DNA of 64,000 bases from Bog-473 sp963743785 (GCA_963743785.1 CAVURD010000025.1:1-64000), one strand, 5' to 3'; counted from the stretch's first letter, positions 47,803 through 57,538 are shown. Numbers and translations are program-made. Notes: generated by a model not told the origin, from the sequence alone.

Positions 47803-49107
47803 GTGAAGGTTCAACCTTCACGCCGTCAACGGCTGGCTGAAGCCCATATGATCCGCCGGCTCGTTGCCGCTGGTGCCATTGTGCTGGCGGCAGTAGGCGC
47901 CGGTGCTGTCTTCTCGGCCTGCTTCACCGTGCCTGCGAGCATCCCGTCGGACTGCTCTGTCCCCGACAGTGGGCCGACACTCGGGGCCTGGCTCAACAGT
48001 CTCCCAGCCAATTCGACGGTGAGCCTTCCAACCAATGGGTGTTTCAACATCGCTCACTCGCTCGACATCCATAACACGTCGGGGCTGACCATCCTAGGGA
48101 ACGGCACAACCCTGTCCCAGAAGGATCAAGGAGGGCAGGGTACCGACATCCAGGGCATCTTGTACCTCAGACAGAACACGAACCTGGTCATTGAGGGAAT
48201 CAAGGTCATCGGGGCTTACAACGGCACCAACGGCGGAAGGAGCTACGAGGGCGACTACGGCCTGTTCATGGAGGCCAACCACGGCATCGGCATCGACAAC
48301 ATGACCATGAGCGATATCCAGGGTGATTTCATGGTCTTGGACCCACCCCGGAACAACGACACCGGGACCGACCAATCCCTCAACACCAACGTCAGCATCC
48401 AGAACTCCACCTTCACCAACGCCGGCTACCACGGCCTCACGGTGGAATCGGTGAACGGCCTGACGGTCAACAACAACACCTTCACCAACATGGGCGTAGA
48501 CGCCATCGACATGGAGTATGACAACTACTCCACCGTGTTCGTGAACGGCCAGCCTGCCCAAGCGGCCGAGGACAATATCCGCATCACGAACAACACCTGG
48601 AGCAACTTCCAAAATGACTGGTTCGCCTCGCTCCAGGGGCAGTTACCCGGTGTGCAGGAGCAGAACGTCGTCCTATGGGGGAACGTCATCAACGCCAACT
48701 CCCCGCTTATCGAGATCACGGGGACCAACCCAGCAACCACCGCAGCGCAGTACCAGAACCGCGGTCTCATCATCGCCTTCAACAAGAATGTCCAACCGGC
48801 GCTCGGCACCACCGGGGCATCGATTGCCGACCCACCGGGGGGCAGCGCGGCCATAACGATCCAAGGGGTAGTCAACGCTCAGATCAGCGCTAACACATTC
48901 CCGCTGTTCGACGGTCTGCCTAACTACTTCGAGAACACCCCCTACATCTCGGTCCTCCAGTCCTACAACAACCCGAATTTGGTCATGAAGTCCAATGACT
49001 TTTCGGGTGCCTACAACATCACCCAAGCCGGCTCTGCGGCCCCCACCATTGGGTGTGGCAACAGGTCCGGCGTCAATGGAGCATCGACGGATGGAGCGTG
49101 CAAATGA
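47803..49107 (+). CDS. secreted right-handed beta-helix protein
   Basis: The 434-residue protein has an N-terminal hydrophobic segment (RRLVAAGAIVLAAVGAGAVF, followed by SAC, a lipobox candidate). The body has repeated short strands with Asn ladders: LTILGNGTTLSQ, VIEGIKVIGAYNG, IDNMTMSDI, SIQNSTFTNAG, VNNNTFTNMG, RITNNTWSNF. This is the pattern of pectate-lyase-like parallel beta-helices. It could bind or cleave polysaccharide; catalytic residues cannot be named. Confidence 0.8.
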   Translation: MKVQPSRRQRLAEAHMIRRLVAAGAIVLAAVGAGAVFSACFTVPASIPSDCSVPDSGPTLGAWLNSLPANSTVSLPTNGCFNIAHSLDIHNTSGLTILGNGTTLSQKDQGGQGTDIQGILYLRQNTNLVIEGIKVIGAYNGTNGGRSYEGDYGLFMEANHGIGIDNMTMSDIQGDFMVLDPPRNNDTGTDQSLNTNVSIQNSTFTNAGYHGLTVESVNGLTVNNNTFTNMGVDAIDMEYDNYSTVFVNGQPAQAAEDNIRITNNTWSNFQNDWFASLQGQLPGVQEQNVVLWGNVINANSPLIEITGTNPATTAAQYQNRGLIIAFNKNVQPALGTTGASIADPPGGSAAITIQGVVNAQISANTFPLFDGLPNYFENTPYISVLQSYNNPNLVMKSNDFSGAYNITQAGSAAPTIGCGNRSGVNGASTDGACK

Positions 49108-49269
49108 GCGATACCTCAGCCGTAGCCGCCCATTCAGCGAAGCAATCCCACTCCCGCGAACGCGGAACGAGAGAGCCGAAGCCTCCCGAATCCACCAACG
49201 GCGCGATCGGAGAGGAGGCGTTGCGAGACGGACGGATAGCTGCTGAGGACCGGCGATCAGTTATGGGCA

Positions 49270-49411
49270 GGGATATGACGCCCGAACTGAACGCATTTCC
49301 AACTGAATTGGAGGCCTCAGACAATAGGGTGTACGAACCGTTGGGGACCGTCGTGGTGTTCCAGCTATCCAGCCCTCCAGCTGGCCATCGCTTGTGGGAG
49401 TGGCCGTGCAA
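49270..49411 (-). pseudogene. Ig-like domain fragment
   Basis: The minus strand encodes LDSWNTTTVPNGSYTLLSEA and SNSVGNAFSSGVISLPITD, which matches the WNTTTVPNGTYTL pattern of bacterial Ig-like surface repeats. It lacks a start and the flanks are not protein-like, so it is a remnant of a surface protein. Confidence 0.45.
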
Positions 49412-49495
49412 GCAACCGGGAACGCAAAACCATTTCGGAAAATGCCCAGCCGCTATGCCGGGTAGGTGTCTACGACACGAAGGGAGCGTGAACGC

Positions 49496-49533
49496 GCCAA
49501 TAGCCGGGCTCTGTCGGTAGCCCGGTTATTGGC
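49496..49533 (+). terminator. strong hairpin, probable terminator
   Basis: GCCAATAGCCGGGCT pairs with AGCCCGGTTATTGGC over an eight-base loop, with one G-T wobble. It lies 390 bases after the beta-helix gene. Confidence 0.5.
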
Positions 49534-49864
49534 CGTCAGGTTGCAAGGCTTAGGCTCGGGATAACCATTCCTTTACACCTTCTCGAACCAGTTCATACCC
49601 AACGCAGGTGGCCTCAAACGTCGGGGGCTAAGTGGCGATTCACCCTGCTCGTGAACAGGCGAGCAAGATTGTGCGCCAACTCGGAGCGTCCGCATCACCC
49701 CTTCGGGAGCGGCTGATTGGGCCCTACCTAGGTGCGTTTTCCCCGCCCGAGGCGACTCAGAGCAGGAACAGGCGCCCGCGCCCATAGCTGCCTGGTACTT
49801 CGTGTTCGGGTCTGAGGACTCCGTCAAACGATGGATCAAGGGCGGCCGGCGAGGAGAGCTGCCA
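49534..49864. other. intergenic stretch, left edge of duplication copy A
   Basis: No gene is supportable. The last few bases before the coiled-coil gene belong to the duplicated segment also found near 55077. Confidence 0.4.
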
Positions 49865-50419
49865 CTATCCGCTGGTGGGCGGTAGCAGCGTTCCGTGCGA
49901 ATTGTTCGGGTCGGGATGTAAATGTTGAGCCTGCGGGACCGCCGCGAACGACTCACCTAGTGTCAGCCGTAGCTTGACGAGCTCGGAGGCCAATGTGCGG
50001 TTCGTGTCTGTGCACTCCTCGATGGCGGCCGAGAGAGTAGCGATGGCTTCGGTCGGAATCGGTGGGTGTGTTTGCGGCGCGATCGGGCGGGCCTGCTGCC
50101 TAGCCTGCTCGATGATCGCTGGTTCTCCGGCCTGAGTGGAAACGACCTTCGCCCGGGCAACACGCTCTGCGTCAGTGGCACGCTGAATTATCTCAGCTGC
50201 TTTGGCCTCGGCGGCTGAGATCACCTCCTGTGCCTTTTGCTCAGCCTCGTTGGCAGTCTCGTCGGCAAATCGCTGGGCCCGAACCAAAAGGGTGCCAATT
50301 TCCAAACCAGTTGAGGACTCGGGCTGTCGCTCAACGGCGAGCGTGGCGTTCTGTTCGCTCAGATTCTGTGGAGCGACAACCACCGAGGCCTTTTTCTTCT
50401 TCGAACGCAGTTCGATCAC
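49865..50419 (-). CDS. DivIVA-like coiled-coil protein (duplication copy A)
   Basis: The 184-residue protein has a basic start (RSKKKKASVVV), then LEIGTLLVRAQRFADETANE followed by AEQKAQEVISAAEAKAAEII, a heptad-rich, Ala/Glu-rich coiled coil like the C-terminal half of DivIVA proteins. The C-terminal part has TEAIATLSAAIEECTDTNRT. It may form a scaffold at membrane or wall sites, but the membrane-binding N-terminal DivIVA domain is absent. A frame-broken sister lies at 55084-55651. Confidence 0.65.
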   Translation of the reverse strand: MIELRSKKKKASVVVAPQNLSEQNATLAVERQPESSTGLEIGTLLVRAQRFADETANEAEQKAQEVISAAEAKAAEIIQRATDAERVARAKVVSTQAGEPAIIEQARQQARPIAPQTHPPIPTEAIATLSAAIEECTDTNRTLASELVKLRLTLGESFAAVPQAQHLHPDPNNSHGTLLPPTSG

Positions 50420-50542
50420 CTCAGTCTTTCCGCCACTTGTCTGTCGGCCGACTGATTTTTGAGTCTATCGACTCTCCCTTCTCTCCACCAGGGCAGATCT
50501 GGGGGATTCCCCGGTGGTGGCTAGTGGTGCTGGACTCGCTCC

Positions 50543-50590
50543 TTGAGTCAAGTTAAGTCGAGTTAGAGTTGAGTTGAGTTGCGTTGAGCT
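50543..50590 (-). repeat. degenerate GAGTT tandem repeats
   Basis: The plus strand shows AAGTT, GAGTT and AAGTCGAGTT repeated about every five bases up to TTGCGTTGAGC. The repeat lies upstream of the coiled-coil gene and is absent from the equivalent place in copy B. Confidence 0.4.
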
Positions 50591-50889
50591 ACGTCAATTG
50601 AGTGAGGAGCGCCCCCCGTATCCGTCTGTGGACGCTTTTGGGGACCGACGGCCAAGATCTTCGCTGTTTCGGTAAGTTCTGGCTCGGCTCGTTCAGGTGC
50701 CCTGATCCGGAATCGGCGCTCGAGCTGTGTGGTCGGCCCATGCCCATTTCCAGATTCCAATTTCTGGTGACCGGACGGTGAAAGGCGCCTACGGTTTGGG
50801 AGTTGCGATCAGGTGCTCCTACTTGTCGGCTCGGTTGCCGGATGGCCGACGACCTGGAGCGTAAAAGAGGACTTCTAGGCTCATACCAG

Positions 50890-51120
50890 GAAATGCCTGG
50901 AATATGAAAGTTTCGGCATCCCTGGGGGATACATCCAAGCGACTACGCGGTGGTGTCAGGTTCCTGAGTTTGAGTGGTCTCGGTCATCGACGCATGGGGT
51001 CCACGCTGGATATTGGGCCGAAGTGTACGACGGGGGAGCACGAAGAGCAGGGGCTTGCGAAGCGGAACCTGACCCGAAATCGGTCCTGGGGCAGGCTGTG
51101 TGGCGAGCATGGGGCGTAGA
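50890..51120 (+). pseudogene. SQERHA-family gene, C-terminal fragment (duplication copy A)
   Basis: The frame reads EYESFGIPGGYIQATTRWCQ, then EFEWSRSSTHG, YWAEVYDGG and CEAEPDPKSVLG, aligning with EYENFGIPRDYVQAAARWRQ through CEAEPDPKSVLG of the gene at 56065. The SQERHA core is deleted, and the final LCGEH falls into another frame. Confidence 0.65.
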
Positions 51121-51600
51121 TCATGGAGCCCAGGCCGCCTATGGTCCGGAGGCGTCCACCAAAACGCGCAGCAACCGGGCGGCGGACCGGCCTATGGCCA
51201 ACGGAGTCCGCCCCGTTCGCCATCATGCGATCGAGGCGTGATCCCGGATCCAACCAGCGAAACATTTTTCTAATAAGTGCCGGCCCCCGCCAGCTCGTTA
51301 GCAGGCCGGTCGCCAGTCGACACCTGCGTCCAGGCCATCAAGAACTTTCTCGTTCACCACGAGAAGCGTTCGGGGTGAAACTGCGGCAGCCGCCGCGCCA
51401 AGGTCGCCGCGCCATGGTTTTGGAAGCTGTCCAACGAACCGGCTTAACACCGGAAATGGAAAGCTGTTGACTTTGCGAAGTCGAGGACTCAAAGTGACAA
51501 GTGCCCTAGAAGGGCTCGAAATAAGTCAGCTGTCGGAGGAATTAAGTCACACCTGAGTCAATCATCCGGGGGAATCCCCACAATCGGGAGGCAGATTTAC
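51121..51600. other. end of duplication copy A and promoter region
   Basis: Similarity to copy B continues to about 51240. Beyond it no gene is seen. GGGAGGCAG at 51583-51591 is the ribosome binding site of the next gene. Confidence 0.4.
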
Positions 51601-53444
51601 ATGCGATATCTCAGACTGCTCCTGGCGCTCGCGGCGGCCCTCTTGGGCCTTTCCGTGCTCGCCGGCACCGCAGCAACAGCCGGGGCGACGCCGCCCGCCA
51701 CGGGGACCTTGGAAATATGCAAGGTCGCGGCACCGCCCCTTGCCGGCCAGACGTTCCCGTTCCTAACGGCCACCTGGTCCGGCACCCAATTCAAAGAGGT
51801 GTCGCTCAAAGCCGGAGCGCCTCCGGGCGGGTGTTCGACCGTGAATACGTACACCGTGGGGACAACGGTGCTCGTTGAGGAAGCCGCGTCCGCCGGCGTC
51901 CCATTCCCGGGTATCGCGACGCCGACCTTCAGCATTGCCAATGGCACGATTACGGGTAACGTGCCGAGCCTCTACCTGGTGGCCGTCCTTATCAAGGCGG
52001 GCACCAACGTCCTGACCGTCACCAACACGCCGATTCCAATAACGGCGGCAATTCGGAACCTTCGAGGTGTGCAAGTCGGCAGCCGACAACAACGTCCAGG
52101 GGTCTTTCGTCTTCAACCTCACCGGCCCTAACGGCTACAGCGCGACCACGAGCGTTCCGACCGGCCAGTGCAACGAGGTGGATAATGTCCCCGCTGGGGT
52201 GCCGATCACCATCACTGAGCCGCCGATCTTCCCGTTTGCGTTGACCAGCGTGTATACCATCCCCACGACGGCGCTGATCAGTACCAATCTGGGCGCTTCG
52301 AGCGCTCAGGTGGAAGTGGAGCCCGAATTCGACGAGCACCGTGTTCTTCACCAATGCCACGCTGACCGGCTACGTGAAGGTCTGCAAGACGTTGGACCGC
52401 GCGGCCGACAATGTGCTCGCCGGCAAGACGTTCACCTACTCGGTGTCGGCGACCTTCGAGGGCGCACCGATCGCCGTTCCGTCCTCGGTGTCCGTGGTTG
52501 CCCAGGCCTTCCCCACGCAGACGTGCGCCTTCGTCGGGGGTACCAGCTCTCCGTTTGCGCTGCCGCTCGGCAGCCTGGTCACGGTGAGTGAGACGGGCCT
52601 GCCGCCCACGATCCAAGTGGTCGGCACCAGCGTGAACCCGGCAAATCTCAACGCCGGAAGCCCGAACTCGACGACCGTGCAGCTCTACGTCGGGAACCTG
52701 CCGGCGCCGAACAACGCGGGCAGCTTTGGGGCGGGTTCTGTGACCCAGGCCAACTTCATCAACGAGGCCTTCGGCTACGTCGAGGTGTGCAAGTCGTCCA
52801 CGTCGATCAACGCAGGCATCCCGTTCCAGTTCAGTGTCGATGGAGCGGCGATCCCAGCGGTCGACGTCGGGAACTGCTCGCCGCCAATCCTCAAGCCGGT
52901 CGGGACCACGACCGTCACCGAGACGCCGGCGCCTCACACCACGCTGACGAACGTGTTCGGAACGTCCGGGGCGACCCAGTCGGGTAACTCTGCTCTGGCC
53001 ACCGTTCCCTACAACGCCGACAACATGGTGACCTTCAACAACGAGATCAACACGGGGAGCCTCAAGATCTGCAAGGCGCAAACGCCGAGCGACGGTCAGT
53101 TGGGGAACACCGCGTTCAACTTCTCGTACTCGTACAGCGTCAACGGAGTAGCCACGACCGGCACCGTGCCCAATGGTCTGAAGCCCGGTCAGTGCTGGGC
53201 GCTCCCGGCCAGCGTGCCGGTCCTGAACGGGAACCTCAGTCAGGTTCAGATCACCGTCACCGAGCAGCCGACCACTGTGGCGAATGTGAATCTGTTCAGC
53301 GTCGGTGTGATCGGCAATGACACCATCGTCAGCCAGCCGGCGACACCGCATGTGCTCACCACGCCTGCCGCGGTGGTGCTCAACAGCCTCGAGGGGGTCA
53401 ACACCGTGACCTTCACCAACGGGATCATCATCCCGGCGGGCTGA
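51601..53444 (+). pseudogene. secreted five-repeat 'VCK' surface protein with two frame breaks
   Basis: A signal peptide (LLLALAAALLGLSVLAG, cut near ATAGATPP) leads into five repeats that each begin with a GTLEICK-type strand: GTLEICKVA, GTFEVCKSA, GYVKVCKTL, GYVEVCKSS and GSLKICKAQ. Each repeat has a second Cys about 35 residues on (PGGCSTV, TGQCNEV, QTCAFV, VGNCSPP, PGQCWAL), so each may hold one disulfide. The frame changes at about 52038-52054 and 52330. Missing bases in CCC, TTT and GGG runs would restore one protein of about 612 residues. SpaA-like or transthyretin-like domains are possible. Confidence 0.75.
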
Positions 53445-53470
53445 CGCACACGAAGTTGAAAGGGATATTT

Positions 53471-53502
53471 GGGTGGGCCCCCGCAGAAGCGGGGGCCCAC
53501 CC
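53471..53502 (+). terminator. perfect 14-bp hairpin terminator
   Basis: GGGTGGGCCCCCGC pairs without mismatch with GCGGGGGCCCACCC over an AGAA loop, 26 bases after the VCK-repeat protein. It is followed by a pyrimidine-rich stretch. Confidence 0.85.
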
Positions 53503-53594
53503 GTCTCCCTCCGATTTCATTCACACAGGTGTCACGTGACAAGGACGTTGCACTGACTGACTTTCCTTTTTTCAAACCTCAGGAGGCGTAGCCG

Positions 53595-54266
53595 GTGCGG
53601 CAAATCAGCGCGAGGACCGTCCCTCCGTTTATCCGGCTAACGATCCTGCTCGCGGCCCTCGCCATGGCCGCTGCCGCGTGCTCAAACGGTGCCACGTCTC
53701 CATCGGCATCGCGAGCGAGATCGTCCTCTAGCAGCACGACCGCCGTCCACGGGTCCGTCGGCAACGGATCGAGCTCCGCGGGTAAGGGCCACTCGAATGG
53801 ACCGAGTGGAAACGGTACATCGACGGGCGGGAAAGCCCGCAACAGCGTAACGACGACAACGAACGGCGTAACGACAACAACGACCGGCATACCCCCCCTG
53901 CCGAAGCAGTTCGCTACCGATGACTCGGCATTTGAGGCGGCTCTCACCAATGCCCAGACCGCCGTAAAAGATTTGCCGCCGAACACAACGGCTCAACAGG
54001 TAGTGCAGGCGATGCAACCTCTCATAGCCGCGGCCAATTTGTACCAGAGCCAGATCGTCAATCTTCAGTGGTCGGCTGCGGCGAAGCCAAGCGCCCAATC
54101 GCTCACTGAGAATGTCGGACAGTTGACGGCGGATATCGCGGGGCTGGCCGGCGAGGAAGCGGGCGGCTTTTTCCCGGTTGCCCAATTCGTCTCGAAGTTC
54201 TCGTCTGCGGCCACCGCCGTCCGCTCGGCGTCGAACAGTGTTGGCGCCCAGATCGGGCTCCGTTAG
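53595..54266 (+). CDS. secreted lipoprotein, hypothetical
   Basis: The 223-residue protein has a signal peptide with lipobox LAMAAAAC near residue 29, a long Ser/Thr/Gly/Asn-rich linker (about residues 30-95), and a helical C-terminal domain (AFEAALTNAQTAVKDLPPNT, QVVQAMQPLIAAANLYQSQI). It is probably displayed on the cell surface. GGAGG lies seven bases before the GTG at 53595. The position after the VCK protein suggests a cell-envelope gene group. Confidence 0.7.
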   Translation: MRQISARTVPPFIRLTILLAALAMAAAACSNGATSPSASRARSSSSSTTAVHGSVGNGSSSAGKGHSNGPSGNGTSTGGKARNSVTTTTNGVTTTTTGIPPLPKQFATDDSAFEAALTNAQTAVKDLPPNTTAQQVVQAMQPLIAAANLYQSQIVNLQWSAAAKPSAQSLTENVGQLTADIAGLAGEEAGGFFPVAQFVSKFSSAATAVRSASNSVGAQIGLR

Positions 54267-55083
54267 ATTTCTGGCCGATAGGTTTCTGCCAACAGTCCTG
54301 GCTCGCCTCTCGGTCGTTTTCTCTATCCGCAAACCATGAGCATTCATGAGGCCGGCGTTCAACAGTGGCGGCCAGGTCCGATAGAGCCGGTAGTTGTTCA
54401 ATCGGGGTAGCTTCAAGGTATCGACGAAGGCGGAAGACTTCGAGCGTGAGCACGTCACGCATATCAGGCTTTTCCTCCGTCGGATCGCCCTAGAAGGTCG
54501 GGATCGGTTTTGGCGGTTTGGGGTTCCATGACTGTGCCGGCAGTCGGAGTTTCGGCAAGTCCGCTCTGCGACCCGACAACGCTATTGATCGCTTCAAGTC
54601 TGCGACCACTCCACCTGGGCGTATCCCGGCAGTGCGAGTTTGATGCCACGGCGCGGTCAGATCCAGCAAGTCTCCACGCCCACCGTTGCCCCGTCAACCT
54701 ACCTTGACATCCCAGGCTGCCTCGCCGCCCTGTCTCTTCGTAAGTGAGCACTTGGAGATCTCGGCTTCTGGGTGCTCGGAATAGCAATCCTCGCAACGAG
54801 TCCACCGGCCGGTGGCAGTGGCACGAGTGATCCTAAGGTCGGAGGTAGCTCACTCACCGACTGAGCGCTCCTTGCTGGTGGTGGAGGCGCAGGAGAGGGT
54901 GGGGCACTCGCTCCTGCGGGTTGTACGACCCTCAAGGTGGTCAAGGCGGGCGGAGCGGCTGATAACAATGCCAGCCAAGGCTCCAATCTCGGGACCTTCT
55001 CAGACCGCCCAACCCCCTGGGCGGCGGCGGCGGTGTCTCCTAAGACTGATGAAATGATTGGTCGACGGCGAGGACGGCTGCCA
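54267..55083. other. intergenic stretch with one weak minus-strand frame
   Basis: On the minus strand, from an ATG at 54462, a frame reads MRDVLTLEVFRLRRYLEATP and IEQLPALSDLAATVERR, with GGAGG somewhat far upstream. It would run antisense into the lipoprotein gene. Nothing else is supportable. Confidence 0.35.
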
Positions 55084-55651
55084 CTATCCGCTGGCGGGCA
55101 ATAGCACTGCTCCGTTCGAATTGTCCGATGTGAGGGCAGTCCGGTCGGCATGAATGTGTTGACCCTGCGTCACCGCAGCCGACGATTCAGCCAGTGCCAG
55201 CCGCAGCTTGACGAGCTCGGCGGCCAACGTGCGGTTCGTTTCTGCGGACTCTCCGATCGCTGCCGCGAGAGTAGCGATGGCCTCGGGCGGTATTAGAGCC
55301 TGTGCTGGTGGCGTGATCGCCCCGGCTGGTTGCCCATCGTGCTCCGTAATCGCTGTCTCTTCGGCCTGATCCGAAGCGTTCTTCACCCGGGTAGCCCATT
55401 CTGCGGCGGTTGCGCGCTGAATTATCTCGGCTGCCGCTGCCTCGGCGGCAACCATGACCTCCCGTGCCCTTTCGCTCCGCCTCGCGGGCAGTCTCGTCGG
55501 CGAATCGCTGGGCCTTGACGAAAAGGCTGCCGATTTCCAGGCCACTTGAAGACTCCGGCCGTCGGTCAACAACGGTCGTTGCGTACTCTCCGTTGAGATT
55601 CTGAGGGTCGACTACCCCTGAGACCCTTTTCCTCGAACGCAGATCAGTCAC
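55084..55651 (-). pseudogene. DivIVA-like coiled-coil gene, frameshifted (duplication copy B)
   Basis: The N-terminal half reads LEIGSLFVKAQRFADETARE. After an extra G in AAAGGGCAC the frame changes to EVMVAAEAAAAEIIQRATAA and ALIPPEAIATLAAAIGESAE. These match the intact gene at 49865 position by position. One base removed would restore a protein of about 189 residues. Flanking DNA on both sides is also shared with copy A. Confidence 0.75.
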
Positions 55652-56064
55652 CTCAATCTTTCAGCCACGTGTCCAGTCCACCTGGGGTTTTTTAGTTGTA
55701 TCCACTCTCCCTTCTCTCCACCAGGGAGATCTCGAGAATTTCCCGGTTGTGGCTGTTGTGCCCGACTCGCTCGTAGATGCATCCGCAGCGTCCATTGGTT
55801 GATGATTTGGCGCCTGACGCCCAACAATCTCCGACCGTTTCGGTGAGTTCCGGCCCGTCTCCGCCGTATCTTGAACTGGATCGGCGCTAGTGGCTATGTG
55901 GCCAAACCGTTTCCAGACTCTAATGTCTAGTGAATTCTGTGCGGGACGCGCCTACCGTCGGGCGGGTTGCGGATCAGGTGTAGTTACTTGTCGGCCCGGT
56001 TGCTGCAACACCGGCGCTAGGGGACCGCAAACCCCGATGTCGAGCGGGCCGACACTCGCTCGTT

Positions 56065-56772
56065 ATGCGCCGCCACCAGCCGGGTGGCGCTAGGCGGGAT
56101 CCCGCCTTAGTCCTAGCGTCCATCCTCCAAAGGATGAGGCAATTGTACAAGTTTGGAGTGACCTTTCGAAGGCGTCGGCCACAGCCGCAGGCGAAAAGTG
56201 TCGTTGAGTTGCTCGGTATACCGTCAATATCGGGCGCTGCGACCAGCGAACGTTGTCCAGAATTGGACGAAGCCCTGAGGCGATTCCTGGATGCACAGAG
56301 AGCGCGAGAGACACAGGCCGAACTGGCCCATCAATTGGCGAGCAAATTCGTAAGGGTTCACGCCAGCAGTCAGGAGCGGCACGCAATGGCCACAACCATT
56401 GCCGGGGCGTACGACAGAGCTCGTTCCTTAACTCAGACCGAGTTGGATTTGATGGCGGCTGAGATGGTCATCCGAATCCCCGACTACCGGCAGCGCAAGA
56501 AAGAGCTTCAATATTCATATGAGGAGTATGAAAACTTCGGTATTCCTCGAGACTACGTTCAAGCTGCGGCGCGTTGGCGTCAGGTAGTTGAGTTTGAGCG
56601 GACGAGGTCATCGATGCACGGGGCCAACGATGGATGTTGGGCCGACAGGTACGACGGGGAGCACAAATACAGAGATTGCGAAGCGGAGCCAGACCCGAAG
56701 TCCGTGCTGGGGCTGTGTGCGGGCCATGAGACTCGGATTATGGAGCCCGCCTACGGTGGGAGGTCTCGATGA
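56065..56772 (+). CDS. SQERHA-family protein with Cys/His tail (duplication copy B)
   Basis: The 235-residue product has a basic N-terminus with VTFRRRRPQPQAKSVVELL, then a helical core (LRRFLDAQRARETQAELAHQ, SQERHAMATTIAGAYDRARS, LTQTELDLMAAEMVI, YVQAAARWRQVVEFE) and a tail DCEAEPDPKSVLGLCAGHE, possibly a Cys/His metal knuckle, then IMEPA. The core matches the island gene at 22929. The start is uncertain; an ATG at 56134 is an alternative. The family is not recognised. Confidence 0.65.
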   Translation: MRRHQPGGARRDPALVLASILQRMRQLYKFGVTFRRRRPQPQAKSVVELLGIPSISGAATSERCPELDEALRRFLDAQRARETQAELAHQLASKFVRVHASSQERHAMATTIAGAYDRARSLTQTELDLMAAEMVIRIPDYRQRKKELQYSYEEYENFGIPRDYVQAAARWRQVVEFERTRSSMHGANDGCWADRYDGEHKYRDCEAEPDPKSVLGLCAGHETRIMEPAYGGRSR

Positions 56773-57061
56773 GAACGCGCACAAACCGGGCGGTGGTCCG
56801 GACCCTGACACACGGAGTCGGCCCCGTTCACCATCATGGTAATTCGGGCGCTTCGCGGCTGGGCGGCGAAAGCGTTTCTGATAGTTGCCCCGCCTCGCGG
56901 GATGAAACCCCTTTGTGCGGCTTTGAATGTGACGCCTCGGGAGACATACGCCGCCACCAGTGTTCGTCAGATGGGACGACGCTGTCACGCGATTGCACTC
57001 ATCTGATCGCAGGTATCCCAAGTGGTCGGATCAAAGGGACATCGGCCTACGCTTTTCAATA

Positions 57062-57538
57062 GTGCCCGTGCAGATTGCCGTCATCGGAGCGGGCGACGCA
57101 CCGGCCTCGGTCGAAGTGATCGCCGAGGAGGTAGGCGCCGCCCTGGCTCGGCTCGGCGCAGTCGTGGTCTGTGGTGGCCTTATGGGGGTCATGGTCGCAG
57201 CTTGCCGCGGAGCCAAGTCGGCGGGTGGCACAACGGTCGGGATTCTCCCAGGGGCCGATCACTCCGCAGCAAACCCCTGGGTGGACGTCGTCATTCCAAC
57301 TGGCCTCGGTGAAGCCCGCAATGCCCTTGTCGTTCGTTCTGCTGCCGCTGTCATTGCAGTCGGCGGCGAGTACGGCACCCTTTCCGAGGTGGCGCTTGCC
57401 CTGCGCCTGGGGACTCCTGTGATCGGGATTGATACATGGACCCTCGTCAGACCTGACGGCAAGGTCGACACCGGGCTCGTCGTCATGGAGGACCCATGGG
57501 AAGCAGCAGAGGCGGCAGTGGCACTGGCTGCTCGTTGA
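57062..57538 (+). CDS. LOG-like / TIGR00725-family Rossmann protein
   Basis: The 158-residue protein has VVCGGLMGVMVAACRGAKSA and VGGEYGTLSEVALALRLG, the GG-x-x-GT-x-x-E pattern of lysine-decarboxylase-like (LOG) proteins that bind nucleotides. GTG codons at 57062 and 57068 are both usable. LOG relatives release cytokinin bases, but TIGR00725 members are uncharacterised. Confidence 0.85.
   Translation: MPVQIAVIGAGDAPASVEVIAEEVGAALARLGAVVVCGGLMGVMVAACRGAKSAGGTTVGILPGADHSAANPWVDVVIPTGLGEARNALVVRSAAAVIAVGGEYGTLSEVALALRLGTPVIGIDTWTLVRPDGKVDTGLVVMEDPWEAAEAAVALAAR

Noticed and set aside
52040..52340. Programmed ribosomal frameshifting in the VCK-repeat gene
   Set aside because: No slippery heptamer followed by a stem-loop is seen, and two net +1 changes near short homopolymers are better explained by indels.
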